A DNA stretch of 64,000 nt from Ascaphus truei (lineage: Eukaryota > Chordata > Amphibia > Anura > Ascaphidae). A program made the position numbers and the translations under genes. Position 1 is the first letter of the stretch. Each line of letters starts with the position of its first letter. A model generated the notes under the pieces. The model searched no databases, was not told the DNA's origin, and saw only the letters and a list, made by a program, of their open reading frames with translations. Of the stretch, positions 32,771 through 44,812 are shown one piece after another. The DNA lies in assembly GCA_036426205.1 (NCBI GenBank), contig WSYH01002500.1, positions 1 through 64,000 on the forward strand, written 5' to 3'.

Positions 32771-32802
32771 CCGGAAGAAGAGATCAGTGTATCTCGAAAG
32801 CT
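32771..32802 (+). ncRNA. Hammerhead-like partial motif at PLE3 3' end
   Basis: GGAAGA, A, stem GAGAU/AUCUC with CAGUGU loop, then GAAAG. It has the same layout as the folds in PLE1 and PLE2, but helices I and III are not convincing. Confidence 0.35.
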
Positions 32803-32858
32803 CGCACAAATAAAAGCATTTCGTTAGCCACAGAACGGTATCATCTATTTATTTTTTG

Positions 32859-32862
<4 letters not shown>

Positions 32863-32892
<30 letters not shown>
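32863..32892 (+). repeat. (TA)n microsatellite
   Basis: Separates PLE3 from the next PLE. Confidence 0.9.
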
Positions 32893-32895
<3 letters not shown>

Positions 32896-33684
32896 ACAAA
32901 ACAAAGATAATAAAGAAGCGCACTATTAAACAACCTGCTCCTAACCGTGGGTAGGTAGGCCTACTGTTGTTAACAAACAACCCTTTGGGGTGGCCAAGGA
33001 GGTTATATAAAATAGAACCTATGGTAACTAAAGATTAAACAATTTATAACAATAATAATTTGTAATATACTATGGCATAACAAAAAATGTATTGAAGAAA
33101 ATGGAAAAAATTAATATAAAAATATATAATATATTATTTCAATGGAAAAATCCCCCCCAAATAAATAAAATACACCTTTAAAAACTTTAAAAACCTTAAA
33201 ATCACAGAGTCCTGTTCCAGATAAATGCATCCAGGATAGGCAGCCTTTGTAAAGGGATCCACCTCCTACTGGATACTATGGAAGAAAAGAGGAAAAAAAC
33301 AGCGCACACCTAGGCATTTACGAGATATAACAATAAGTTTATGGAACTATTAAACAGACAAATGCCCACTCCCAAGTGTACCGGTAATATAGTCAGTTAT
33401 GAATAGGTCCTCAAAGCCAGTGGTGACGTCCGGGTCGCAATGGTGTCCTCTCCTACACACACGTTCGCGTCCTCCTTCTACCGAAGTGCCGTACACCCGG
33501 TCTGGTGCCCCGCAAAAGGAGTCCCCTCCAGGAAACTAGCCTTCGCCTGCCTGCTTCTGCGGCTGCTGCACCAGCCAGGGGAACAGAAATGTGTCCGCGC
33601 TTCTTGTTTGGCTTAGCCTCTTCACAGCCTGCGTTTTTTCTTAGTCCTTGACAAAAGTTCTCAGTGGGAAAGTGCCTCCATCTT

Positions 33685-33745
33685 CGCCTACACGCCCTAA
33701 CGCGTCTTTCGTCATCTATGATGACTTCTTCAGGGGAACCCATTG
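33685..33745 (-). ncRNA. Decayed hammerhead-like fold, PLE4
   Basis: Minus strand: CUGAAGA, A, helix II GUCAUC/GAUGAC, GAAA, then GACGCGUU where related copies have CGCGUU, and a weak CCC/GGG helix I. Helix II again differs in sequence but pairs fully. Confidence 0.45.
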
Positions 33746-34393
33746 GTTGTAACCCCACAGTATTTATAACAGGTTGTAATTTTGTCATACACAGATAGAA
33801 TTGTGAAACAATTAAAACATTAGTTACATAATTTAAACCAGTCCATTGGTTCAAATTTTAATGCTACACTAATCGCAATGGACAGGTTATGAGGACCACA
33901 CTGTATTTGCAGAGAAATAAGATATAGCTCATGTGATATTAGATGTGTATATATATTTATACTTCAATTGATATACCTATTCGGACAGTAATTGAAAGGA
34001 ATTAAATATATTGGAACAACATATGATAATAAACAAATTTACGTATTTAAATTAAAATAATTTTTTGTGTCTAAATTCGAATAACCATTATATATTAACA
34101 GTATTTTTACAAAAATAGTTAGCAGTGTTTTACAAAATTTGATTAAGAAGTCTCAAGAATTGGAGAGTACTAATGACAATGAATACTAACTACCCAATTA
34201 ACCCCTTACATCCATGGTCAGCAATTAATTTGCTACAAAATATATCCAAACCAGGTTTAAGGTAACATATGTATACCTGTTGTTGATCCATTAGTGATAA
34301 ATCAATATCATAGATTACAATTGGAGTCAGAGGTACAGCAAAGGTTGTTGTTAGACAAGGACAGAAGAATCCTCAACATGATAGTATATGTAC

Positions 34394-34640
34394 CTAAATG
34401 AAATGGCGGGAGAGGTTATGTGTTTGGCACCCATTTATTATATTCCTTCGATGCTCTAAAAACCTCGTGCTTAGGGCTCTTGATGTGCGGCCTACATATT
34501 GTAGTCCGCACTCACATGATATCAGATAGATAACATATTCACTAAGACAATTGATGTATTCTGCTATATCATGTGAGGTGCCATTGGAATAAGATTTAAA
34601 TTTATTGGTTTTTATCAAGTGTTTGCACGTTAAACATCTG
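34394..34640 (-). pseudogene. PLE4 GIY-YIG nuclease fragment
   Basis: YVIYLISCECGLQYVGRTSR is the GIY-YIG core, followed by LSTRFLEHRRNI and HNLSRHFI. Upstream there is a Cys-rich start (RCLTCKHL region near 34630). The rest of the protein is missing. Confidence 0.85.
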
Positions 34641-35159
34641 CCTCTAATATTTAGAGATTTATTTTTTATTTATTTCAAGTCATATGCTAAGACACAAAGG
34701 TGCTAAGTTAACGCATGCCCTTAGCAGAATGAGAAGCCCCCTCTGCCAGGTTTGTACAGTATTGGCAACTCCAGGATAGGTGCGAAAACTTATTCCCACG
34801 GAGGGATTGGCTGCACTAGTTAGAGATAGGGATTTAGGGGGCTATGCACTAAGCTCCGTTAAGTCACTTTTAGATTGCAAAGTGCTCTTAGAACGTGTTT
34901 TTGCGCTCAACCCGATGCACTAAGCAACGCAAACAGGCACTTTGCGATCTAAAAATGACTTTTTTCAGGAATTTTTTCTAAGTCCAACTTTGCTCGTTCG
35001 CAACCCTGTTTGCGTTAAATTCTGCCCTTAAGCGGGATGCACTAAGCAACGCAAACTTAGCATACGCGAAAGTTGCGTTGATCAGAACACATCAGGTCAG
35101 AGTAGACGCAAAGAAATCTGGACTTAGAAAACATTCTTGCTTTTTATTTTTGCATGCGC

Positions 35160-35340
35160 AAAACCCATACAGCAGGCCGGCGGGTGTCCCCAGCTGACCC
35201 CGCGGGGGTCCCCGAGGGAGCCCGGGGGTCACGCGGGTGTCCCCGCTGACACCGCGGGTGTCCGGGGGTCCCCGGCTCACCAAGCGGGGGTCCCCGCGGG
35301 GGTCCCTGCGGGAGTCCGGGGGGTCTGCGGTACCAATGTT
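35160..35340. repeat. GC-rich cryptic minisatellite (GGGGGTCCCCG-type)
   Basis: Irregular repeats of GGGGGTCCCCG and CGCGGGTGTCC inside the Harbinger-type element. Open frames on both strands come from composition. Confidence 0.8.
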
Positions 35341-36204
35341 GCACCTCCAAAAATAATAAACAAGAATTATAACTAAATACACCCCCATAACACATACTAT
35401 ACAGTAATGGCCAAAATTACTATTATTCAAATATGGATAATAATGCATTTGGCCATTTTAAATACATATAACATTCAATAAATACAGTCAAAACATATTA
35501 CACTTACCTTTTACAGGCACCCACGATGAAGGCCGTCTTCATCCTCATCTTCATTCTGCCCATGCCCCTCCGGTGCTGCAAAAGATGCACAACAATTACA
35601 AAAGCCAATGTAATGTCCCCTAACCCCTTAATCACCATAGCGGTTATTAACTGCTACAGTCATTAAGGGGTTAACCCACTCTCACCCACCACTCGGGAGG
35701 CCTACATACCCTCCCCCACTAACCTCCCACCCCGTGAGGCCTAACCACCCTCACCCACTACCCACAAGGGAGGCCTACCCACATACCCTTGGGGCCAATA
35801 CCTCCTCCCCCCACCCCCAGTACCCACAATAAAAACTACACACTGCCCCACAATAAACATCATTCTATTTATTAAATACATAACCCACCCCCTGTGCCCC
35901 CCCATAAATACATGATTTATCCTTTTACATAGAGGGTTCATACCCCAGCCCCACGCGAGTCCCCGGCGGTCCTGGCGGGTCACCTGACAGACCTACAGGG
36001 TACCAGCAACTTGTTTCACGCAGGTTCTGGAGGCCTGTTGGTGGGTCCTGCTAAGCGCCATGGCCCCCAGGTGGTCTCCGCAGGTCACCATGGGCCACAA
36101 TTGGGTCCCCACAGTAGGCCCACGGATGTCTGGGAGCCCCGGGTCAGACCCACAGGTGTCTGAGGGGCCTCGGGTGGTTCCCACGGGAGTCTGGGGACTC
36201 ACGG

Positions 36205-36375
36205 GTGCTCACTACGGGTCCACGGTGCGCCCACGGATGTGGGACCACCGGTTCTTCCCCGCACACTACGGGTCCGCGGTGCCCCCACAGATGTGAGGCC
36301 ACCGGTTCTTCCCGGCAGACTACGGGTCCACGGTGCCCCCACAGATGTGAGGCCACCGGTTCTTCCCCGCAGGTG
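36205..36375 (+). repeat. 54-bp tandem repeat, three units
   Basis: Units carry ACTACGGGTCC, GGTGCCCCCACAGATGTG and CCACCGGTTCTTCCC. The DNA at 35940-36200 is a looser version of the same composition. Confidence 0.88.
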
Positions 36376-37135
36376 TCACCCGTTGAACCACCAGCCTGAT
36401 ACCCGTGAGATACCCGAGGATACCGCAGGTGGTCTCCAGAGGTCTCACACAGAACCAAGGAACCAACCCTGAATGTAAAATAAATAAACCTGACCTATAC
36501 ATTCAATACATACATCCCCCACCCCCCAACACATACAGTACAATAATGTGCCAAATAATAATAGTGTGTGGGAGCACATAACGGGGCCTGTAACTCCTGA
36601 AGTAGGGGGTCCTCGGACCTGAAACCAATGCGGCTCAGCTCGGGAGACCCCCTGCTCATGTACACTATTATTAAAATGTATTTATTTAGTGTACTATCGC
36701 CTGTAACAGCCTTGCATGGAGATGGCAAATTTCCATGCAAATGTAACAGGCGACTTTTTTTCCTATCAGCTAACGTACGTAAAGTTTAAGAACGCTAGCA
36801 GGGGGAAAAAAAGCAACTCGTACGCTGTGGCTGTTCTGAGCTATTTTGAGCAGGTACGTAATTAAGGTACGTAAGGCCTTAGTGCATCGCGTCCCCGGCT
36901 TCACTTTTTAACTAACCTGTTTTTTGGCCAAATCAGAACGAAAAGCCATTGAGCTTAGTGCATAGCCCCCTTAAACTCTATATGAATTCCTGCAGCCCAT
37001 CAGGATTCAGATTCACAGTTCCAGCTAAGAAACATCTAAGATGTCATAAGATACAAGGATTCCGTGCCATTACAGCGGTGACCGAACGAAAGAAGCAGCT
37101 CCGTCGGAGTACACAGCAGTTGCAGGTAGCGCTGC

Positions 37136-38241
37136 TGTAAGGATCCGCGCTGCGGGTATACCCGTGTCCAGCGACTCCTTGCCTTCTTTACAGGCCTTCC
37201 AGGCTCCCCGGTGGCGTTCCCCGCTACTGGCCACTGTACCCGCACCTCCAGGCTGCGCGCATCACCCCTACGGCACACGCGGACCCAGGCTGCCATTAGT
37301 TGGTGCCAGGCGCCTGACTCCACCTCCGCTGATGCGGCGCACGCACCTTGCGTGTCTCTGCCTCTGCCCTGTCAGCTCCGCCTTCCAGGTTCCTCTTCCT
37401 TTCCTGACCCTTCCCCTGTCCGTCCCTCTGCTCCTCCCCTTCTTATGACTTCTCCCAAACCCTCCGGTACGGCTCTCCTATTCTCCGCCTCCTCTGACGC
37501 GGCGCACGTACCTTGCACGCCCCTTCCCCATCAGCCTCCCAGGTCCTTCTTCCCTTTCTGTACCTTCCCTTGTCCGTCCCTCCGCTCCTCCCCTTACTCA
37601 GACCACTCCCAAAGCCTCTGGTAATTCTCCCCTATCTGGGTCTTACTTAGGCCACTCCTCTGTTCCTCCCCTCACTCCGATTGGTCCCAAACTTTCACAC
37701 TCTGCTCTCCTATCAGGTCCTTCTTCGGGCAGCTCCTCCATCACTCCCCTTCCCCTGATTGGTCCCAGCACCCTATTTAAACCCCCTTCACCATTTCCTC
37801 TTTGCTCTTCATAGCTTCTGTACCTTGGTGCTGTCTGCTGTTGCCTGGCCTCTCCTGTCTTTCAGTGTCTGTTCCTGTCTCTGGAAATTCTGCTGACCTC
37901 CCTGGATTTGACCCTTTTGCTTTGGACTCGACTACGCTGCTCTCTGGACCCCTTTGGACTTCGCTTTGGACTTCTACGCTGCAGACTTCTACAACCCTTG
38001 GACACGGCACACGGACAATCTACTACGCTGCTCTCTCCAATCCACGACCCTTGGCTTATGAACTTTACCCTTATTCGCCGGAGCTGTCAAGTACGGTATC
38101 ATTTACATTCTTGTTACCCGGACCATCTATGCTACTTCCACACTCCGGCCGTGCCCCAGTTTACTGTTAGGTGTGTGGTATTACTCCTTTCCACCTCAGT
38201 CCCGGGGTCTCGTCTGGCTTGTGGGCAGACCGAGCATTACA
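37136..38241 (+). repeat. Chromovirus 5' LTR
   Basis: 1106 bp; same start and end as 42531-43721. Pyrimidine-rich. The gag ATG follows two bases after the LTR end, so the primer-binding region is not obvious. Confidence 0.9.
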
Positions 38242-38243
38242 TT

Positions 38244-39175
38244 ATGCAGAGCCCAACAGACCCAGACCCCCCTGAGGTGGAAGATACCTTAACCACCATT
38301 TCCAAACACTTTCATTTTTTGGATAACCAAGTCTCGTCCCTTAATCAGCAAGTTAATACCCTCTCTCTTCAGATTCCCCAGGGCAATGTCCCCACTTCCT
38401 CCTCTATAGTATCCCGTGAAGGAACAGGGCCATCAGACTTGCGGATACCTATGCCCGGTAAATACGCGGAGGATCTGCTTGAATGCCGCGGTTTCTTAAA
38501 CCAGTGCGAGATACAATTAGAACTGTCACCTTCTCGCTTCCCCACGGATCGTTCTAAGGTAGATGATGTGTATTCCCTTCTCACCGGGGACGCCTTGGCC
38601 TGGGCTTCACCAATCTGGGAACTGAAACCTGAACTCACTTATAATTTTGCTCATTTCAAAAGAGAATTTCGTTTAGTGTTTGACACCCCTGGACGCAGTG
38701 ATATGGCGGCATCCTCCTTGTTTCATATTTCGCAAGGTCGGAGATAAGTGGCACGTTACGCTCTGGAGTTCCGGACTATCGCAGCAGAGACTGATTGGAA
38801 CGATGGGGCTCTCTCCGCCACCTTCTGGCAGGGGCTTTCGGAAACCTTAAAGGATGAATTGGCGGCTCGTGAGAGGCCATCCTCATTAGAGGCCCTGATC
38901 GCTCTGTGCGTTCGGGTGGATCAAAGACTTCTGGGGAGGCGGACTGAATGTCAACGTCCTCGTACTGCTACTTCTTTGATTTCTAATTCCAGATCTCCTC
39001 TTCCTGTTCTGCCCGCATTGGAAGCTCCGTAACCCATGCAACTGGGCACACATCACCTCCCTTCTACGGAGCGACTACGTCGGAGAAATGAGGGCCTGTG
39101 CTTTTATTGTGGTTCTCCTGGGCACATCCTGCCACGTTGTCCTTCGAGGCCAGGAAATGCCAACGCCCAGTGAGG
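38244..39175 (+). pseudogene. Chromovirus gag
   Basis: From ATG 38244: a short coiled-coil start (HFHFLDNQVSSLNQQVNTL), then a capsid-like region (YNFAHFKREFRLVFDTPGR), a TAA at 38745-38747 in the frame, and continuation VARYALEFRTIAAETDWND to about 39030. After a break it ends in a zinc knuckle CFYCGSPGHILPRC (CX2CX4HX4C) near 39095. Gag proteins form the particle around the element RNA. One nonsense codon and a frame change make it inactive. The capsid sequence is of the Sushi type that gave rise to domesticated mammalian gag genes; that relation is family knowledge. Confidence 0.85.
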
Positions 39176-39229
39176 TATGGGGGAATCTCACTGGGTACCA
39201 TCTCTGCTTCTCCCTCTCCCTCACAGCGT

Positions 39230-40840
39230 CTCCCTAAACGTCTTCTATTGTCAGTCCTCCTAAAGCACGCAAACATCCAGACCCCTGCTCAGGCCTTCCT
39301 TGATTCCGGTTCCGGAGGGAATTTCATAAACCAGGCGTTTGCTACTCAGCATAACATTCCACTCCAGGAGAAGGCCTTTCCTGTCGGAATCGAGGCTATT
39401 GATGGTCGACCCCTGCAGCCAGCTTTTACTACCTTGGAGACACTTCCTTTAGAACTCTCCATGAATGATGGACATTTTGAAATGATCTCTTTTGATGTCT
39501 TTCACTCTCCTTCGGTTCATATCATCCTGGGCTTACCATGGCTGCAATTACACAATCTCATCATCAATTGGACGGCCGAGGTTCCTGTTCTATGGAGTTC
39601 CTCTGAAGTAGGAGTGTCTGCTCCACCCGCTGCGGTACTGGCCGTTCTAGAGACCACGTCCCCACAAGACGCCACCCTTCCGGACGTCTATTCGGAATTT
39701 CTAGATGTCTTCAGTAAGGCCAAATCCGAGGAGCTTCCCCCTCATCGCCCTTTCGACTGCCCGATTAACTTAATTCCGGGTGCTCCATTTCCCAAAGCCA
39801 GGTCTTATCCGTTATCATTGCCTGAGACTGAGGCCATGTCTGAGTATATCTCTAAAAACCTTTCAAGGGGCTTCATTCGGAAATCTAGTTCTCCCACTGG
39901 AGCAGGATTCTTTTTTGTAAAGAAGAAGGATGGGACGCTTCGCCCATGCATCGATTTCCATGGCTTGAACAAGATTACCATCAAAAATCGCTACCCTTTG
40001 CCTCTTATTCCTGAGCTCTTCGATAGGCTGCAAGGCGCGACCATTTTCTCCAAACTTGACCTACGAGGAGCATACAACCTGATTCGCATCCGCAGTGGAG
40101 ATGAATGGAAGACCGTGTTCAACACACGCAGCGGTCATTATGAGTACCTGGTGATGCCGTTCGGGTTATGCAATGCCCCTGCAGTCTTCCAAGACTTTAT
40201 GAATGAGCTTTTTCGTGACCTATTGAACTCTTTTGTAATTATCTACTTGGATGATATCCTCATTTTTTCAAAGACCCTCGAAGAACACATTCATCATACC
40301 AAGATGGTGCTCTCTCGTTTACGGGCCAACAAACTCTATGCCAAGATGGAGAAGTGTGTCTTTCATCAATCCTCCACTACCTTCCTGGGATACAGTACAT
40401 TGTCTCTCATCAAGGCTCCACCATGGATCCGGAGAAGCTCAATTCCGTACTCGAATGGCCTCATCCTAACTCCTTAAAAGCGATTCAGCGCTTCCTCGGC
40501 TTCGCAAACTATTACAGGAAATGTATTGCTTGCTTTTCTACCTTGGTGGCACCCATTACGGCACTTAACAAAAAAGGGGCCGATCCGTCCTCATGGCCAT
40601 TGTAGGTCACCCGGGCCTTTAAATCTCATAAAAAAGCCTTTGTCTCAGCTCCAATTCTCCGACATCCTGTCCCCACCCTCCCCTTTACTTTGGACGTTGA
40701 TGCCTCCGACGTAGGAGCTGGTGCGGTTCTCTCTCAAAGGACCACCCCCGAAAACAAATTACACCCCTGTGGGTTTTTGTCTAAAAAAAATTCTTCTGCA
40801 GAAAAAATTACGACATGGGGAATAGGGAATAATTAGCCAT
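39230..40840 (+). pseudogene. Chromovirus protease, reverse transcriptase and RNase H start
   Basis: Protease AFLDSGSGGNFI (DSG active site) and HIILGLPWLQ, then RT: YPLSLPETEAMSEYI, KKKDGTLRPCIDFHGLNK, FSKLDLRGAYNLIRI (catalytic Asp), MPFGLCNAPAVFQDFMN, IIYLDDILIFSK (Asp pair), FLGY. Near 40390 the frame shifts, continuing KAIQRFLGFANYYRKCI to a stop near 40605. RNase H resumes with LDVDASDVGAGAVLSQ. This is the usual Ty3/Gypsy polymerase that copies element RNA to DNA. Confidence 0.9.
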
Positions 40841-40844
40841 CAAG

Positions 40845-42585
40845 ATGGCTTTACAAGAGTGGAGACATCTCCTGGAAGGAACCAAGGAACCCATTTCGAT
40901 CCTGACGGACCACAAAAATCTTTCTTACATTGAAGGCGCTCGTCGGCTTGGTCCCCGTCAAGCTCATTGGGTGCTGTTCTTTTCAAGGTTTAACTTCACC
41001 ATCTCTTATATTCCTGGGACAAAGAATATCAAAGCGGATGCACTATCCCGCCAGTTTATCACTGAGGAAAAGTCACAAGATATCCCGGAGAATATTCTGT
41101 CCCACCAATTGTTTATCTCTGCCTCTTCCTTTGACATTTTAGATAAAATTCTGGAATCAAGACTCAGGCCCCCGAAGGGCTGGAAATCCCCGATGGTCGT
41201 CTTTACGCGACTCCACGTTTTTATCTCAAAATTCTGGAATGGGGCCATTCCTCCAGATCTGCTGGCCATCCCGGCTTTAAGAAGACCAATGATTTGATTC
41301 GGCGAACCTTCTGGTGGCCCAACATGTCAAAGGACATCAGAGCTTTCACCTCTTCATGCCCAGTCTGTGCACAAAATAAATCTGTCCGTCAAAAACCTTC
41401 CGGTCTTCTTCAACCTCTCCCGGTTCCGGATCGTCCGTGGAGTCACATTTCTATGGACTTCATCGTGGATCTTCCCCCGTCTAATGGTATGACTACCATT
41501 CTTGTAATTGTTGGCAGATTCTCCAAGCAAGCTCATTTTTTCCCCTCAAGGGTCTACCCAATTCCAGTATTTTGGCCGACATTTTTGTAAAGGAAATTTT
41601 CCGCATTCATGATGTCCCGTGGTCCATTGTTTCAGATCGGGGTACTCAGTTTGTTTCTAAATTCTGGCATGCATTTTCCTAGAGGTTGGGCATTTCCCTT
41701 CTTTTTTCCTCAGGCTACCACCCCCAAACAAATGGGCAGACTGAACGTATGAACCAGTACCTTGAACAGTATTTGCGTTGTTTTTCTCCGGACTCTCAGG
41801 ATAATTGGGCTAAGTTACTCCCTTGGGCTGAATTCGCGATAAACTCTCTCAAAAACTAGTCTACTCAAGAATCACCGTTTTTTGTAAAATACGGATTTCA
41901 CCCTACTCGTCTTCCCATGCGTCCTTCCAGGTCCGGAGTTCCAGAAGCAGGTGAGAGGGTATCTTCCTTACACAAGTCATGGAAAAGGATTCAAGCAGTT
42001 CTTCAAAAATCCGTGCTCAGGCAGAAGAAACAAGCAGATAGGCTCCGTCAGGAGGGCCATAAGTTCATCCCTGGAGAGAAGGTCTGGCTTTCTTCAAAAA
42101 ATATTAAATTGAAGGCCCCAACTCCTAAATTGTCTCCCAGGTTCCTGGGCTCTTTTTATATTCTGAAACAGATTAACCCTGAGGCCTATCAACTTCAACT
42201 GCCTCCCTCTATGAAGATTTCACCCGTCTTCCACGTTTCTCTTTTGAAACCTTTTATCCAAGGCAAACAGTTCGCTCATCCTTCCCTTCGGCTTCCTCCC
42301 CCCATTTTATCTGGACAACAGGACTTTGAAATCCAGTCTATCATTGACTCTCGCATCTCCAGGGGCAAACTCCAATTTTTGGTCCACTGGAAGGAATACG
42401 GGCCTCAGGATCGTTCTTGGGTTTCACATAAGGATGTTCATGATCCTTCCCTACTTAAACGTCTTCACCCAAAATTTCCCCTCAAACCTTGGTTGGTTCG
42501 TCCGGAGTCCGACCCTCGAGGGGGGGGTACTGTAAGGATCCGCGCTGCGGGTATACCCAAGTCCAGCGCCTACTTACCTTCTTAA
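40845..42585 (+). pseudogene. Chromovirus RNase H end, integrase and chromodomain
   Basis: RNase H: ILTDHKNLSYIE and TKNIKADALSR. Integrase: a zinc-binding part with its His region shifted out of frame, SCPVCAQNK, ISMDFIVDLPPS (first Asp), FVSDRG-type second Asp near 41635 (IVSDRGTQF), GYHPQTNGQTER (Glu). A stop lies near 41858. A C-terminal frame from 41917 has VWLSSKNIKL, FHVSLLKPF and the chromodomain IQSIIDSRISRGKLQFLVHWKEYG with SWVSHKDVHD. Chromodomains steer integration towards marked chromatin. The last frame runs a little into the 3' LTR. Confidence 0.88.
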
Positions 42586-43721
42586 CAGGCCGTTCAGACT
42601 CCCCGGTGGCATTCCCCGCTACTGGCCGCTGTCCCCGCACCTCCAGGCCGCGCGCATCACACCTACGGGCGCGCGCAGACCCAGGCCGCAATTAGTTGGT
42701 GCCGGGCGCCTGACTCCGCCTCCCGCTGACGCGGCGCATGCACCTTGCGTTTCTCTGCCCCTGCCCCTGCGTTTCTCTGCCCCTGCCCCGTCAGCTCCAC
42801 CTCCAAGGTTCCTCTTCCTTATCTGACCCTTCCCCTGTCCGTCCCTCTGCTCCTCCCCTTCTTCTGACTTCTCCCAAACCCTCCGGTACAGCTCTCCTAT
42901 TCTCCGCCTCCTCTGACGTGGCGCACGTACATTGCACGCCCCTTGCACGCCCCTTCCTCATCAGCTAAGCCTCCCAGGTCCTTCTTCCCTTTCTGTTCCT
43001 TCCCTTGTCCGTCCCTCCGCTCCTCCCCTTACTCAGACCACTCCCAAAGCCTCTGGTAATTCTCCCCTATCTGGGTCTTACTTAGGCCACTCTTCTGTTC
43101 CTCCCCTCACTCTGATTGGTTCCAAACTTTCACACTCTGCTCTCCTATCAGGTCTTTCTTCGGGCCGCTCCTCCATCACTCCCCTTCCCCTGATTGGTCC
43201 CAGCCCCCTATTTAATCCCCCTTCACCATTTCCTCTTTGCTCTGCATAGCTTCTGTACCTTGGTGCTGTCTGCTGTAGCCTGGCCACTCTTTTCTTTGTT
43301 TGTCTGTTCCTGTCTATAGAAATTCTGCTGACCTCCCTGGATTTGACCCTTTTGCTTTGGACTCGACTACGCTGTTCTCTGGAACCCTTTGGACTTCGCT
43401 TTGGACTTCTACGCTGCAGACTTCTACAACCCTTGGACACAGCACATGGACAATCTACTACGCTGCTCTCTCCACTCCACAACCCTGGCTTACGGACAAT
43501 CGACTACGCTGCTCTCTCCAATCCACAACCCTTGGCTTACGAACGTTACCCTTCTTCGCCGTAGCTGTCAAGTACGGTATCATTTACATTCTTGTTACCC
43601 GGACCATCTACGCTACTTCCACACTCCGGCCGTGCCCCCATTTACTGTTAGGTGTGTGGTATTACTCCTTTCCACCTCAGTCCCGGGGTCTCGTCTGGCT
43701 TGTGGGCAGGCCAAGCGTTAC
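42531..43721 (+). repeat. Chromovirus 3' LTR
   Basis: 1191 bp; preceded by the purine tract GAGGGGGGGGTAC. Longer than the 5' LTR mainly through two internal duplications: CCCTGCGTTTCTCTG near 42760, and a CTACGCTGCTCTCTCC unit near 43460-43520. Confidence 0.9.
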
Positions 43722-43913
43722 AGCTGTTGACGCGGACCGTTTCAAGCTATTTTGCGAGCAACTCCTGCTCCTGGGAAATTGCTCCTAGAGACTCTGGTTT
43801 TCAAGATTTCGTTTTGGGAACATTTTATTTCTTTTGGCCCTGTCCCAATAAGTGTATTTTGAGTGTAATTGTGTAACATTGTGTGTATGTCCATTCGTGA
43901 CATAAATTACAAT
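43722..43913. other. Unassigned flank
   Basis: No gene or repeat signature. The stretch before the 5' LTR (36974-37135) is also unassigned and was contiguous with this one before the chromovirus inserted. Confidence 0.5.
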
Positions 43914-44370
43914 TTATTTTATCTTCTTGCTTTGCTTAATCATATGATCACCGGGTATAAGTTTGTTAAAAGTGCTGGTCTCCCGTGACATTGTCATAAT
44001 CTCTTTTTCTAATTTATTAATGATCTGTACCAGGGACCGGTCACATTCAGCGAAAACCTTCCATTTTGGTATATTCATGGAGTTTAACCTGTAGGGTTTT
44101 AATATCAGCCTCAATGGATAATTTTTATTTTGCTTTGAAACTGACAATTAACTCCATAAGTTTAAATGAGCATTCATGCAATTCTTGTTTCCATCTCGTT
44201 TCAAAATCCTCCTCTTTAAATCCAAATGTTGAGGATTTTTTTATTCTCAATCCTCTTGGAATTCTTACAGATTTTATATATTTCTCAATGGTGACGATAT
44301 CCCATTATAAGCGGTATCAAGAATCAACCATTTTTCTATTTGAGAAAATGGACTTTTCAAATCTGTAATG
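43914..44370 (-). pseudogene. PLE ORF1 relic
   Basis: Minus-strand reading gives RIPRGLRIKKSSTF and RWKQELHECSF near 44180-44280, followed by a coiled-coil-like KLEKEIMTM segment, in the order seen in ORF1 of PLE1 and PLE2. Several frame breaks. It shows a further PLE copy of the ORF1-bearing kind in the window. Confidence 0.6.
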
Positions 44371-44812
44371 TCATCACAGTTAGAATCCAACACATTTCAA
44401 TATGTTTGGATTTCTCATTCATTATGTTTCCAGTTTCTGCTTTTCTTAGCTTTTGAATCAATTGGGGCAACATAGATGGGGTGCACTTCTTTTGATAAAT
44501 ATATATCTCTTTAATGTTGTGGAGTGCCCTCCATCGTTATGGTTAGTCCCTCTATGTCCACACTTGGAATAGATGTATTTAATATTTTCTTGTAAGATCA
44601 CAGCATTTTTATTAATACATTCTCTGTTATGAGTCCCTTTATAAATAATGAATTTATATCAATAGTGTGTATAATGCTTATTTAAAGATCTATATCTATT
44701 ATGATAAATATATATTACTAGCCTTTCCTATTGGTACTTTTGCTACTTATTCACTTTTGAGGGCTGTAATGAACTAGACCTTAACTGATATATGATGAAT
44801 ATTTACTGTTTT
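44371..44812. other. Unassigned AT-rich DNA
   Basis: Possibly the 5' side of the same PLE relic; no motif recognised. Confidence 0.4.

Larger units (their letters stand above)
30165..32862 (+). mobile_element. PLE3: Poseidon/Penelope-type element
   Basis: Single-ORF PLE with a 3' UTR of about 420 bp ending in GGTATCATCTATTTATT just before a (TA)n run. No separate ORF1 is seen, in contrast to PLE1 and PLE2. The 5' side is likely truncated or short. Confidence 0.85.
32893..34640 (-). mobile_element. PLE4: 5'-truncated minus-strand PLE
   Basis: Only the nuclease end, 3' UTR and pseudo-LTR remain. The pseudo-LTR includes a TAACAATAAGTTTATGG block (near 33330) and the hammerhead-like region at 33685-33745. 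The coding part is cut off near 34640-34670. Confidence 0.65.
34837..36970. mobile_element. Harbinger-type non-autonomous transposon
   Basis: The terminal inverted repeat GGGGGCTATGCACTAAGCTC at the left matches its complement at the right (36951-36970). TTA lies at both sides (34834-34836 and 36971-36973), the usual PIF/Harbinger duplication. Near the left end TGCACTAAGCAACGCAAAC recurs. No transposase; the inside is GC-rich minisatellite and plain DNA. Confidence 0.82.
37136..43721 (+). mobile_element. Chromodomain Ty3/Gypsy retrotransposon (chromovirus), full length, decayed
   Basis: Two long LTRs (TGTAAGGATCC start, TTACA end) enclose gag, protease, RT, RNase H, integrase and a chromodomain in the usual Ty3/Gypsy order. 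The flanks are GCTGC and GCTGT, a likely 5-bp duplication with one change. Several stops and frameshifts make it defective. By domain make-up it is closest to the vertebrate Sushi-like chromoviruses. Confidence 0.92.

Noticed and set aside
35092..36458. Gly/Pro/Arg-rich frames in the Harbinger-type element
   Set aside because: Products of tandem GC-rich repeats on both strands; no transposase motif.
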